Part shown: positions 35,230 to 44,053 of the stretch, one piece after another
How the letters are laid out: each line of letters opens with the position of its first letter
How positions within the stretch are numbered: the first letter of the stretch is position 1
Source: Candidatus Stramentimicrobium fermentans
GTDB taxonomy: Bacteria; Atribacterota; Phoenicimicrobiia; Phoenicimicrobiales; Stramentimicrobiaceae
NCBI GenBank assembly: GCA_012520575.1
Contig: JAAYOB010000009.1
Location: 1 to 64,000 of the forward strand
Length of the DNA: 64,000 bases
Direction: 5' to 3'
Made by a program: the position numbers and the translations under genes
Notes under the pieces: model-generated
Databases searched by the model: none
What the model was told of the DNA's origin: nothing
The model's input: only the letters and a program-made list of their open reading frames with translations

Positions 35230-37416
35230 ATGCCCCGTATAATCATAATATCAAATCGCCTACCGGTTACGGCAGAAAAGGGTAAGAGCAAGCTGATTTA
35301 CCATCCCAGTGTAGGCGGGCTGGCAACTGGTATGTCCCCTTTACAAAAAGAATATGAATGCCTGTGGGTTGGTTGGCCGGGTATCGCCAGAGAACAACTT
35401 AATGCTAAAGAAAAAGAAAGTTTAGTAAAAGAGCTGAAAAAGACCGGTAATTATCCGGTATTCTTATCTCAAGCCCATATCGAAGGATATTACAACGGCT
35501 TTTGCAATAAGACTATCTGGTCTTTATTCCATTGTTTTACCCAATTTTCTGTTTATGAAAACCAGCTATGGGAAACCTATCAACAAGTCAACCAGATTTT
35601 TTGCCAAACTATACTTGATATAATCAAATCAGATGATATTGTCTGGGTACATGATTATCACCTTATGTTATTACCGCACTTATTGAGAAAGAGGGTGCCT
35701 GATTTAACTATTGGATTCTTTTTACACATTCCTTTCCCTCCTTCTGAAATCTTTAGATTGCTACCTTGGCGAAGAGAACTGTTAGAAGGTCTATTAGGTG
35801 CTGACCTGATTGGCTTTCATACCTATGATTATGTACAAAACTTTCTTGATTCCCTGCTCCGTGTATGCGGATATGAAAATAGTCTTAACTTCATCAATTA
35901 TCAAAATAGAATTGTTAAAGTAGATTCTTTCCCCTTGGGCATAGATTTTGACCGTTTTAATAATTCTTCTGAATTAGCAGAAACAAAGCAAGAAATAAAA
36001 AAAATTAAAGAAAAAGTAGGAAAATATAAAACAATAGTTTCAGTTGACCGCTTAGACTATAGCAAAGGAATTTTAGAAAGACTAAGGGCTTATTATGCTT
36101 TTCTGGAAGATAATCCGGAATACTGGGAAAAAGTAATTATGATTCTATTGGCAGTCCCTTCCCGCACTGGTGTTCCGCAATACCAGCAATTAAAACAGCA
36201 GATAGATGGACTGGTTGGTTCCATAAATGGGAAGTTTGGAAAAATAGGTTGGTCGCCTATCTGGTATCTATACCGTTCTATGTCTTTCCCTGAACTAACC
36301 GCTCTCTATTATGCCAGCGATATTGCCCTGGTAACCCCACTTAAGGATGGCATGAACTTAATTGCCAAAGAATATATCGCCACTAAAAAAGATAATTTGG
36401 GAGTCCTTATCTTAAGCGAAATGGCAGGAGCCGCCAATGAGATGAGCGAGGCACTGCTAGTTAACCCTAATAACCGTACCCAGATTTCCTGGGCTATAAA
36501 ATATGCTCTTAATATGCCAGAAGAAGAACAGCAGAAAAGAATATTCTATCTGCAAAAACGTTTAAAGCATTATGATGTTAAGAAATGGGCTGATGACTTC
36601 AAAGAGCATATGATTAAGATTAAAAACGAACAACAAAGCCTTGCTGAGAAATACCTGTCACCTAAGAATAGATTAAAAATAATTAAAGATTATCAAAAGA
36701 GCAACCAACGTCTGTTTTTGATTAACTATGATGGTACCCTTATCCCTTACCATTTAAAATTCAAAGAATCGGGTCCATCACAAAAAGTCTTTTCTATCAT
36801 CAAATCGCTCAGTCAAGATGTTAAAAATAGTGTAATCATTCTTAGCGGTAGGGAAAAAGAAATTTTAGATAGATGGTTTAGCAATCTCCAAGTGGATTTA
36901 ATAGCTGAACATGGCGCCTGGCTAAAAAAGAATCCGAACAATTGGAAGACGATTAAGCCTTTAGCGGGAGACTGGAAAGATGAGATTAAACCTATTTTAG
37001 AGCTTCATACTAATAGAACTCCCGGCTCTTTTATTCAGGAAAAGGAGTTTTCTCTAGTCTGGTATTATATTAATGCTGAGCCATCTTTTGGTCGTACACG
37101 AGCTATGGAATTAATGAATTCTATTGCCCATCTAATCTCTAATCTTGGTTTAGAGGCTATCCATGGGGACAAGGTTATAGAAATAAAATCAGCCGGTATT
37201 AATAAAGGAATTACTGCCTATCAATGGGTGACTGAAAAGAAATGGGATTTTATTATGGCTATCGGTGATGATTGGTCTGATGAATATACCTTTTCTTATT
37301 TACCGACTTCAGCTTATTCCATCAAAGTAGGCCCAGGTATCTCTAAAGCAAAATACAATACCCGCTCTTCTATTGAGGTCCTTGCTCTCTTAAAGGAGCT
37401 GGCTAAAAACTCATAG
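35230..37416 (+). CDS. otsA: Trehalose-6-phosphate synthase fused to a trehalose-phosphatase domain (nucleophile changed)
   Basis: 728 residues. The GT20 synthase domain (about 1-470) shows SNRLPV, VHDYHLMLLPHLLR, FFLHIPFPPSEIFRLLPWR, VDRLDYSKGI and LVTPLKDGMNLIAKEYIA; it makes trehalose-6-phosphate from UDP- or ADP-glucose and glucose-6-phosphate. The phosphatase domain (about 490-725) has ILSGREKE, the lysine in GDKVIEIKSAGINKG, and IGDDWSDEYTF. However, HAD motif I reads INYDGTL where LDYDGTL is expected: the nucleophilic aspartate is asparagine at residue 499 (AAC at 36724). The phosphatase may therefore be inactive and only structural or regulatory. Plus-strand, monocistronic, AAGGTGATC before the ATG. 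Confidence 0.93.
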   Translation: MPRIIIISNRLPVTAEKGKSKLIYHPSVGGLATGMSPLQKEYECLWVGWPGIAREQLNAKEKESLVKELKKTGNYPVFLSQAHIEGYYNGFCNKTIWSLFHCFTQFSVYENQLWETYQQVNQIFCQTILDIIKSDDIVWVHDYHLMLLPHLLRKRVPDLTIGFFLHIPFPPSEIFRLLPWRRELLEGLLGADLIGFHTYDYVQNFLDSLLRVCGYENSLNFINYQNRIVKVDSFPLGIDFDRFNNSSELAETKQEIKKIKEKVGKYKTIVSVDRLDYSKGILERLRAYYAFLEDNPEYWEKVIMILLAVPSRTGVPQYQQLKQQIDGLVGSINGKFGKIGWSPIWYLYRSMSFPELTALYYASDIALVTPLKDGMNLIAKEYIATKKDNLGVLILSEMAGAANEMSEALLVNPNNRTQISWAIKYALNMPEEEQQKRIFYLQKRLKHYDVKKWADDFKEHMIKIKNEQQSLAEKYLSPKNRLKIIKDYQKSNQRLFLINYDGTLIPYHLKFKESGPSQKVFSIIKSLSQDVKNSVIILSGREKEILDRWFSNLQVDLIAEHGAWLKKNPNNWKTIKPLAGDWKDEIKPILELHTNRTPGSFIQEKEFSLVWYYINAEPSFGRTRAMELMNSIAHLISNLGLEAIHGDKVIEIKSAGINKGITAYQWVTEKKWDFIMAIGDDWSDEYTFSYLPTSAYSIKVGPGISKAKYNTRSSIEVLALLKELAKNS

Positions 37417-37420
37417 CCCG

Positions 37421-37736
37421 TTAAGCCACTTTTATTTCTGAATAGAGATAGGCATCCTGAATAGTATGAAATAACTTGATTACCTCTTCCATCGGTTTTT
37501 GAAAAGTTTTCTCCCGAAGATAAGCCCTATGCCGCTTGCCCTCTCGTTAATGACCGCAGCTTTGACCGCTTGTTGTAAATAATTTTCACCGGAGGACGAC
37601 CTCTTGAGTTGATTAAACCGATTCTACCTGAAAAACAATTCAAAACATGATAACGAGTAAAGTCAATGGAATGGTCTGTGGTCAATTTTCGTAGACTATG
37701 GAGCTGGTTTTTCCAAAATTTAAGGCCAAATACCAG
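37421..37736 (-). pseudogene. Frameshifted gene remnant, possibly a transposase C-terminus
   Basis: The minus strand from 37736 reads [21 protein letters not shown], then [27 protein letters not shown], to a stop at 37527. A second frame, starting at 37546, reads [16 protein letters not shown] and continues to IKLFHTIQDAYLYSEI, ending at 37421. The two join naturally after one frameshift. No start or N-terminal part remains. The basic composition resembles the tail of a mobile-element protein, but I cannot name a family. It begins right after the trehalose gene stop. Confidence 0.45.
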
Positions 37737-37774
37737 CTATAAAGAATATTTACTCATAATACATAAGGATTAAT

Positions 37775-38398
37775 TTAAACATTAGTAATATTTAAAAATA
37801 TATTCAATAATTGGTTAACATTGGTAATTTCTATTATCTGCCAGTACCCCGACATTTTCCTCATTTTTACCTCTACTATAAAATTACTTTGTTTAGTCCG
37901 ATCATAGTAAGTTAACCCCAGAGAAGCTACATCGTTTTCAATTTCGATGTAGTTGATCGATTGGAACTCCCAGTCATCGGGATTAACTATTTCTTTAACC
38001 TTTTTAACAAACACAGAAACTAACCTATTCTCGTCTTGAGAAATTGCATCTTCCCATTTCCCTTGTGATGTGTAGCTATGGATTTCTTTTTTAATTATTT
38101 CCTTTAGATTTGGCTTAACTACCGATAATAAAGTACTACCTATCTCGTTTCTAATATCAAACCATGGGTTTTTTCTGCTGTCTGCAACCGGATTGCTATA
38201 ATATTGCCAAATTTGGTCAATAGCTGCCTCTACCGTTCTGTCCAGGTCAACATACTTGTCAAAAGTCACAGTATCATTATTGGCTATTGCCTTTTTTAAT
38301 TGCTTTAAGGAATACTGGGGGGAGACTATTACTCGCCAGGAGATGAATAGGGAAATAACAATGATAAAAAATAACAAAAACAATAACCTTTTTTTCAT
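37775..38398 (-). CDS. DUF2939-like membrane-anchored protein
   Basis: 207 residues. A hydrophobic N-terminal segment (about 3-23) anchors or exports the protein. It is followed by SPQYSLKQLKKAIANNDTVTFDKYVDLDRTVEAAIDQI, the characteristic start of DUF2939 proteins, and a variable middle of helices and strands. No catalytic motif is visible and the family role is unknown. GGAGAATAAAATT precedes the ATG. It has no obvious operon partner; a decayed gene lies just downstream. Confidence 0.7.
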   Translation of the reverse strand: MKKRLLFLLFFIIVISLFISWRVIVSPQYSLKQLKKAIANNDTVTFDKYVDLDRTVEAAIDQIWQYYSNPVADSRKNPWFDIRNEIGSTLLSVVKPNLKEIIKKEIHSYTSQGKWEDAISQDENRLVSVFVKKVKEIVNPDDWEFQSINYIEIENDVASLGLTYYDRTKQSNFIVEVKMRKMSGYWQIIEITNVNQLLNIFLNITNV

Positions 38399-38512
38399 AA
38401 TTTTATTCTCCGTATCTTATATATATCCTAACTCAATTTTATCAATACGTATTTAATGTTATAGCTTACATGGCAAAAAATATAGCATTATTCGTGCACC
38501 ATTTTAGAAATA

Positions 38513-38554
38513 AAAAAGCAGACTAGTAAGACTAATCAGACTAATCTGCTTTTT
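38513..38554 (-). terminator. Terminator downstream of the AhpD-like gene
   Basis: AAAAAGCAGA (38513-38522) pairs perfectly with TCTGCTTTTT (38545-38554), with four more inner pairs after one mismatch. On the minus strand the stem is followed by a T run, as in an intrinsic terminator, 57 bases after the stop codon. Confidence 0.75.
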
Positions 38555-38610
38555 AACTCATGTAAAAGCAAATCAAATCTATTGCTATTTAATGATCGAA
38601 ATTGCTGCCT

Positions 38611-38946
38611 CTACTCTACTTTTAACTCATCTAATAACGGTATTAATACTGTCGCAATATAAGCTATAGCTGGTCCGCCGCCCATTAATTTTGCCACTGC
38701 TGCAGCTTCTAAGATTTCTTGACGGCTTGCCCCGGCCTTCACTGCTTCTGCACAATGGAATATGATGCAGGGATTGCAGCGTACTACCAGGGAAATAGAA
38801 AGAGCTATTAGTTCTTTCATTTTAGCACTAATAACTCCCCCTTTAGCACATTCTTGTTCAAATTTCACAAAGCTGCCCATCACTGTGGGCATTTCTTTAC
38901 CTAGCTGCCCCAATTGTTGCCCCATTTTTTTGATCTCATCTGTCAT
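38611..38946 (-). CDS. Carboxymuconolactone decarboxylase/AhpD-like protein
   Basis: 111 residues, a single helical CMD domain. The redox motif C57-x2-C60-x3-H64 (CNPCIIFHC) matches AhpD-type peroxidase or disulfide-reductase members rather than true decarboxylases; the C-terminal AGASRQEILEAAAVAKLMGGGPA is the family's second signature. It probably acts in peroxide or thiol metabolism. The frame opens at 38982, but GGAGAAAAG before ATG 38946 and the usual length fix the start. Monocistronic with a clear terminator. Confidence 0.87.
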   Translation of the reverse strand: MTDEIKKMGQQLGQLGKEMPTVMGSFVKFEQECAKGGVISAKMKELIALSISLVVRCNPCIIFHCAEAVKAGASRQEILEAAAVAKLMGGGPAIAYIATVLIPLLDELKVE

Positions 38947-39064
38947 TTTTTCTTTTCTCCTTTTTTTAATGAATATCAGCATGCGCTACCTACTAAGCGT
39001 TAGCTGTAAAAATATTCCCAACATTTACTCAAAATAATTTTCTAAATCAATTCCAGCTATACAG

Positions 39065-40579
39065 TTAATTCCTAATTTGAACCAAATTGGCATTTAAAGA
39101 GACTACCTCTCCGGCGTAAACCCAGAACTCGTCCAGCCAGACTCTAAATCCATCCTTTATTACGGCAACCTCATAGACCCCTTCTTTCAACCCATCAACA
39201 ATTTCAGTTTGATAGGCAGATGTAGTAGCCATATGGATCCCATTAATAAATATCTTGGCATTACTCTCATTACAGGATACGGAAATAGACCCTTCCCTTA
39301 CTGCTCGCTGCATCTTTACATTGAGACGATTGACACGGTCAGCAGTTATTCTTACCGTAGTAATGTAATCACGATAACCACTTTTGGAAATTCTTAATTC
39401 ATAATTTCCTTCTTGAATATTATTAATTGCCACACTTCTATTGATTTTTGTATTCTTCTGATATTTTCCATCTAAATAGATTCTGGCATTATCAACATCA
39501 CTGGCAATCTCTAGATTACCAGTACGTACGACTCTTTCTAAGTTAACTGTTAGCTGAATCTGCTGGTTGCGCTTTACTTCCACTGTTCGGGTCCAATCAC
39601 GGTATCCGTTCAAAATAACTTGAACATCATGAAAACCTTCACTAACTTGCTCCAGCAACACATTTCTGTTTTTTTCAGTCAGTCCTTTATATTGCCCATC
39701 TAAATAGATTCTGGCATTACCTTCATTAGAGCGAATAGCAATTGAGCCATAGCGCTGCATACTTACCAGATTGGATTGAACAGAAGTTGTTTGGTTAGGG
39801 TTAATCTGAATCGTTCTAGTCCAAGTTTGATAGCCGGGCAACTCTACCCGAGCCACATACTCGCCAACACGAATGGAATCCATTGCCAGTGGGGTCTGAC
39901 CTGCTGGGCGGTCGTTTAAATAGACTTCAGCACCTGAAGGGCTGGAATTGAGGCGCAAGCGTCCCGTCCTTGCCCTACTTTCAACTACTTGATAGGGCAC
40001 AACCTCACTGCTAACCCATCTCTGTGGTGATAGGTTGTTTAAGATTCCCCTGATTCTCAAAGTAAACCGGGCAATTCCTTCTTCCAATTTAGGAAACAAT
40101 TGCCTCTCTATTATCCTTTCTAATTCGCGAGAGATAATTACCGGCTCAGTAGTCGCAAACCCCTGAACATACTCCCATCCCGGTCTGCTGGCAGAATCTA
40201 TCTCTCCATCAATATAATAATCTTTATTTGCCTCTACAAATTGATTCTTCTGATATTGATTGGGAAATAACAGTCTTATAGTGCCATAACTGTCATAGCC
40301 AAAAATGGAAACATAGGCATCTCTGGTAGAACTAAAAGAAATTCTAATCCTTTCCCCTGGTGCATAGGTAGCCCCTACCCCTTTATCTAACCTCAAAGAT
40401 AAGACAAAATCAGGCCTGGGATTAATAATTCGGATGCTTTTTTCCATATCCTCCTGTCCATTGACCGGATTTATTGTCAGTGTAAACAGAATCACGATAA
40501 TTGCCAGTAAACATATATGTGAAAAAACGGTACTTTTTTTGTTTTTATTTTTCTGTGTTCTTAGTAACAATGTTTTCAT
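39065..40579 (-). CDS. Exported DUF4384 protein with four PEGA repeats
   Basis: 504 residues. A long signal sequence (hydrophobic about 20-37, ending near NPVNGQ) precedes a DUF4384 domain (about 55-190; YAPGERIRISFSSTRDAYVSIFGYD). Four tandem PEGA beta-sandwich repeats of about 70 residues follow, beginning GRLRLNSSPSGAEVYLND, GSIAIRSNEGNARIYLDG, GNLEIASDVDNARIYLDG and GSISVSCNESNAKIFING. PEGA domains are found on surface or periplasmic proteins and probably bind sugars or peptidoglycan. The protein is likely attached to the envelope through these repeats. AAAAGGAG precedes the ATG. A palindromic extended -10 element lies near 40771-40786. Confidence 0.88.
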   Translation of the reverse strand: MKTLLLRTQKNKNKKSTVFSHICLLAIIVILFTLTINPVNGQEDMEKSIRIINPRPDFVLSLRLDKGVGATYAPGERIRISFSSTRDAYVSIFGYDSYGTIRLLFPNQYQKNQFVEANKDYYIDGEIDSASRPGWEYVQGFATTEPVIISRELERIIERQLFPKLEEGIARFTLRIRGILNNLSPQRWVSSEVVPYQVVESRARTGRLRLNSSPSGAEVYLNDRPAGQTPLAMDSIRVGEYVARVELPGYQTWTRTIQINPNQTTSVQSNLVSMQRYGSIAIRSNEGNARIYLDGQYKGLTEKNRNVLLEQVSEGFHDVQVILNGYRDWTRTVEVKRNQQIQLTVNLERVVRTGNLEIASDVDNARIYLDGKYQKNTKINRSVAINNIQEGNYELRISKSGYRDYITTVRITADRVNRLNVKMQRAVREGSISVSCNESNAKIFINGIHMATTSAYQTEIVDGLKEGVYEVAVIKDGFRVWLDEFWVYAGEVVSLNANLVQIRN

Positions 40580-40770
40580 ATTTCCACTCCTTTTTAATAT
40601 TTTTTCAAATTTCTAAACATCATATACACCTCACCTCGACTTATAAGCTTGGTGTTCATAAGATTCAAGCCTTGTCTTACCGGTATCTTCCCCTTTTTGT
40701 GTACAGAGATGTGTTTACCGACCAGCATTATAACCACACTGACAGACGGGATTTTCCGCTAGACTGAACC

Positions 40771-40786
40771 TGTTATAATTATAACA
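40771..40786. promoter_or_regulatory. Palindromic double extended -10 element
   Basis: TGTTATAATTATAACA is a perfect 16-bp palindrome that holds a TGn-extended TATAAT on both strands. It could start transcription toward the PEGA gene (minus) and toward HU (plus), or bind a regulator. The surrounding 537-base gap (40580-41116) otherwise holds only the HU promoter. Confidence 0.5.
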
Positions 40787-40989
40787 CAACTTTTAGAACA
40801 ATCCTATTATCATAAATTTCTTTGAAATTCCTTTCCATTCTTCAAACATTGGAATCAGGGTTATTATTATAAATCCCAGATTAAATTGAATAAAATATAT
40901 TTTCTGTTAATGCTAAAATAAATTTTTTAGACTTAATTGCTATTCTTTTCTAAAATTCTTGTTTTTTCTTGTTTATAATATTAAAAATA

Positions 40990-41018
40990 TTGACAAAACC
41001 CTTTATTTTTAATATTCT
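40990..41018 (+). promoter_or_regulatory. Promoter of the HU gene
   Basis: TTGACA (40990-40995), exactly 17 bases, TATTCT (41013-41018). It lies about 100 bases upstream of the HU start. Confidence 0.7.
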
Positions 41019-41116
41019 TAGTAAAACATTACTTAATTATAGTCTGGAATTAGGTGTTCCAATACATGATAAGAAGTATTTTTCCTTATTGTCTTTAAGA
41101 AAGGAGGTGTAACATT

Positions 41117-41389
41117 TTGAATAAGAGTGAATTAATTGATAAAGTAGCGAGTGATAGGGGGGTAACAAAGGCTCACGCCAAAGCAGCAGTAGAGAGTGTT
41201 TTAGATAATATATCTGAAGCTCTGGCTAGGAAAGAAGCTGTACGTTTAGTTGGTTTTGGAACATTTGGGGTTCGAGAAAGAGCAGCAAGAATGGCACGTA
41301 ATCCCAGAACAGGCGAAAGTATCCCTTTACCGAAAACAAATGTACCATTCTTTAAACCCGGAAAGGAATTAAAGGAAAGAGTTAACTAA
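41117..41389 (+). CDS. hup: HU-family nucleoid DNA-binding protein
   Basis: 90 residues, the standard HU length. The helical start NKSELIDKVASDRGVTKAHAKAAVESVLDNI, the beta-saddle VRLVGFGTFGVRERAARMARNPRTGESI and the arm tip NPRTGE with the PFFKPGKELKERVN end are all canonical. It bends and compacts DNA as a homodimer. The start is TTG 41117, seven bases after AAAGGAGGTG; the ORF has no ATG there. It has its own consensus promoter and a strong bidirectional terminator, so it is monocistronic. Confidence 0.96.
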   Translation: MNKSELIDKVASDRGVTKAHAKAAVESVLDNISEALARKEAVRLVGFGTFGVRERAARMARNPRTGESIPLPKTNVPFFKPGKELKERVN

Positions 41390-41416
41390 AAAATAAAGAA
41401 TTTAATTTGAGAGTAT

Positions 41417-41462
41417 AAAACAGGTCTGTTAGTTAGTAATTTAAACAGACCTGTTTTTTTTA
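41417..41462. terminator. Bidirectional terminator between HU and Asp23 genes
   Basis: AAAACAGGTCTGTT (41417-41430) pairs with AACAGACCTGTTTT (41444-41457), 14 bp, 13-base loop, T tract to 41461. It lies between convergent genes; its T tract overlaps the Asp23 stop codon. Confidence 0.88.
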
Positions 41463-41984
41463 TTTAATTGGTTGCTGAATAACTTGCTTTGTCTTGCTAT
41501 CCTTGTTAGAGAGCTGTAAACCCATCACATTGACATCTACAGATTTAACAAAAAGTCCTGTCTTTTCTTCAATTTCGTTTTTTACTACCGACTGAATCTT
41601 TTTGGCTAGATCAATTATAATAGAACCGTGTTCAATAATAACCGATATACAGGTAGTTATGGCTTTATCCTCAGCCAGATCAACTTTGACGCCCTCCTCT
41701 ATCTCTTTTACTCCAAGCAATGTTCCAAAACCACCCTTAGGAGTTTGAGCCAGGCCAGCCACTCCGGAAATGTTACTTACTATTCTACTGATAATAGTGG
41801 CTAAAACTTCTGATGGGATATTGATTTTACCTATACTATCTTTACTAATTTTTTCTTTTGCTTCCAAAATTTTCGGAGAAGACGGTTTTTCTTTTTTTTC
41901 TACCGATTCAATAGGGGGATGGGCTTTATCTTTTTTAACATTCTCTTTTTTTACTTTCTTATCATTTACTTCTTTATTTTGCAT
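41460..41984 (-). CDS. Asp23/Gls24-family envelope stress protein
   Basis: 174 residues. A highly charged N-terminal region (about 1-55, Lys/Glu-rich) precedes the Asp23 domain: IPSEVLATIISRIVSNISGVAGL, then KVDLAEDKAITTCISVIIEHGSIIIDLAKKIQ and SVDVNVMGLQL. Family members associate with the membrane and respond to alkaline or envelope stress in Firmicutes. The extended charged tail is unusual and may bind nucleic acid or membrane. AAGGAG precedes the ATG at nine bases. Convergent with HU across a shared terminator. Confidence 0.88.
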   Translation of the reverse strand: MQNKEVNDKKVKKENVKKDKAHPPIESVEKKEKPSSPKILEAKEKISKDSIGKINIPSEVLATIISRIVSNISGVAGLAQTPKGGFGTLLGVKEIEEGVKVDLAEDKAITTCISVIIEHGSIIIDLAKKIQSVVKNEIEEKTGLFVKSVDVNVMGLQLSNKDSKTKQVIQQPIK

Positions 41985-42344
41985 AATAGTTACTCCTTAA
42001 TTAATATATGTAAAATTTATATATCTTCTATCTTAAGAATAAACGTCCACCCACTGGGAACCATTAATATTTTAACAATTCCGTTTTTAACCTCCCATAT
42101 CTCCGGACAACAATCTTCTATAAATATTACAAGTTTTCTTGCTTTTTATCCGGCAAAGTATTTATTTGGTCAATATGCCTCAATATAATTTTAATAACTT
42201 TAAGCCTTAACACACCTCCCCTAAATCATCAGATAAAAAATCGTTATTATTTTTATACGGACTATCTGTTATTATAACAAACTTGGTTAAGAAATAAAAA
42301 TCAGATTTTTATGCTAACTATTTTTTAATTATAGCAGCTTTATT
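41985..42344. other. Intergenic stretch upstream of Asp23
   Basis: No gene is seen. It contains a minus-strand extended -10 (TTGTTATAAT, hexamer 42271-42276) inside the dyad TGTTAT-n-ATAACA; the same 19 bases occur upstream of tdh. Confidence 0.45.
42264..42282 (-). promoter_or_regulatory. Promoter/dyad element shared with tdh
   Basis: TATCTGTTATTATAACAAA on the plus strand, identical to the copy at 6546-6564. It carries TTGTTATAAT on the minus strand and is a 6-1-6 dyad. It is about 285 bases upstream of the Asp23 start. Confidence 0.45.
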
Positions 42345-43736
42345 TTATATACTAGAATTCTGTATTAACATCTTTATCTCCTGATACTGCTCACTGTTTA
42401 GATAAGGAGAACAATAGGGCATCAAGGCATCGTTGTGCCAAAGAGGGTCCACCGGTTCCTGCCACCCATATTCTTTTATAGTCTGTTTCCATATGGCAAT
42501 ACCCGGAATAGGTGAAAATTTGGCCAGATATGGCTTTATCCCATTATCTAAAACTAATTTAATGGAATCAATAATAGTTGAAAAATTCTGTCCGGGTAAG
42601 CCTATCAAGAGGTAAACCCTGATTTGTCCCGGTGAAAACCCTGCCTCAAGTAAAGTCTTAACCGACTTCAAAAAAGAGGCATTATCTACCTTATTTCCGG
42701 TCTTCTTTTGAAGTTTTGGGTCAACTGTTTCCAGTCCCAGCCATATCTTTTGAAACCCGCATTCCAGCATTAACTGTGCCACCGGTTGGGTAATAAATCG
42801 AACGTGGAGAGCATTAGGGGTATAAAGATTAATATTTAAGCTCCGTTTTTTAAGCTCTGCTAGAAGTGGAATAATATGTTTTTCAGCCTGGACCAATAAG
42901 GCATCATCATAAAAAGCAAAATTGGTTATTCCTCTCTGTTCTTTCCAATAGGCAATTTCATTCACCACCTTTAAAGGACTTCGAAACTGTAACCCGGTAT
43001 TGAGAAGAGCAGAGGCACAGTAGCTACACCTATTCGGACAGCCTCTTGAGGTTACTACACATACATAATCAAGAGCTGGGTACAAATCCCAGGCCGGATA
43101 AGGATAACTATTTATATCTTGCAGATTAATACTTTCCCCGCCATTGTAGTTATACTTGTCATTGGAAGTACTGGTTATCTTTTGTAGTAGCGGCAACAGT
43201 GTATTTAAGTGAGTATTGCTTATCACATAATCAGCACCTGATAAAGCTACGGCATGTTCAGAGCAGAGTGAGGCATAAATGCCACCCAAGATAATTGGAC
43301 AATCGGGATATATCTTTTTTATCAACTCAATTACTCTAAAAACACCGGGGTACCAATAAGTCATGATAGATGTAACTAGGACAACATCGGGTTTATCTAA
43401 ACTCATTATCTTTTTCAGAAAAACTTTTTCGGTGATGCCGTAACGGCAATAATTTCTGGGAATATGTTTTAATGATTCGGGTTTAGAAATTTTTTCTTTA
43501 TAGAATGGCCCTCTTCCATCGAGCTTAGTCTTAGCTAAGTCATGGCTTGAACTATTTAATAAGCCTGATTCAAAACGGTCCACACAATCAATATAGTCTA
43601 TGCGGTATCCCAGTTGCCTTAATAGGGCAGCAATATACAAAAGCCCCAACGGTTTAGACCAGAAATCATAGGCCGTAAAATCATATATCCAAGGATTGAT
43701 TAGTAATAATCTGGCCTTATTTCCATTTTTATTCAA
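42345..43736 (-). CDS. B12-binding-domain radical SAM protein
   Basis: 463 residues. The N-terminal half has the Rossmann-like cobalamin-binding pattern (LLLINPWIYDF, PLGLLYIAALLRQLGYRIDYIDC, VLVTSIMTYWYPG, ILGGIYASLC). The radical SAM core follows with C-x3-C-x2-C in SRGCPNRCSYCAS (about residues 233-245) and WLGLETVDPKLQKKTGNKVDN further on. Such enzymes methylate or rearrange unactivated carbons, in lipid, cofactor or antibiotic chemistry; the substrate cannot be told here. The start is TTG 43736 after AAGGGAAGGG. It has no operon partner. Confidence 0.88.
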   Translation of the reverse strand: MNKNGNKARLLLINPWIYDFTAYDFWSKPLGLLYIAALLRQLGYRIDYIDCVDRFESGLLNSSSHDLAKTKLDGRGPFYKEKISKPESLKHIPRNYCRYGITEKVFLKKIMSLDKPDVVLVTSIMTYWYPGVFRVIELIKKIYPDCPIILGGIYASLCSEHAVALSGADYVISNTHLNTLLPLLQKITSTSNDKYNYNGGESINLQDINSYPYPAWDLYPALDYVCVVTSRGCPNRCSYCASALLNTGLQFRSPLKVVNEIAYWKEQRGITNFAFYDDALLVQAEKHIIPLLAELKKRSLNINLYTPNALHVRFITQPVAQLMLECGFQKIWLGLETVDPKLQKKTGNKVDNASFLKSVKTLLEAGFSPGQIRVYLLIGLPGQNFSTIIDSIKLVLDNGIKPYLAKFSPIPGIAIWKQTIKEYGWQEPVDPLWHNDALMPYCSPYLNSEQYQEIKMLIQNSSI

Positions 43737-43918
43737 TGCACCCTTCCCTTTCTAAAAATACTTTTAACATTAAGAGTCTTGACTTTAGATAATAATTTGT
43801 TAGTCCTATTTAATTTTACTACAATTACACTATTACCAAAAACCATATTTTATTGTTGTAGTATTGCTAGTTACTTTGGTACTTGGTTATTTATTATAGA
43901 TTAGATAATAAGCCCCTC

Positions 43919-43947
43919 TTGACACTAAGAGTAAAGGATTATACAAT
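43919..43947 (+). promoter_or_regulatory. Promoter of trkA-trkH
   Basis: TTGACA (43919-43924), 17-base spacer, TACAAT (43942-43947), about 107 bases before the trkA start. Confidence 0.7.
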
Positions 43948-44053
43948 TTCCAAATTAGTCAAATGAGTAATTTTAACAGTTTTAGAAAAATTTTTTAATA
44001 TATTTTTAGTTAAAAAGTGTACACTCTATCTAAAAAAATTAAGGGGGAAATAT

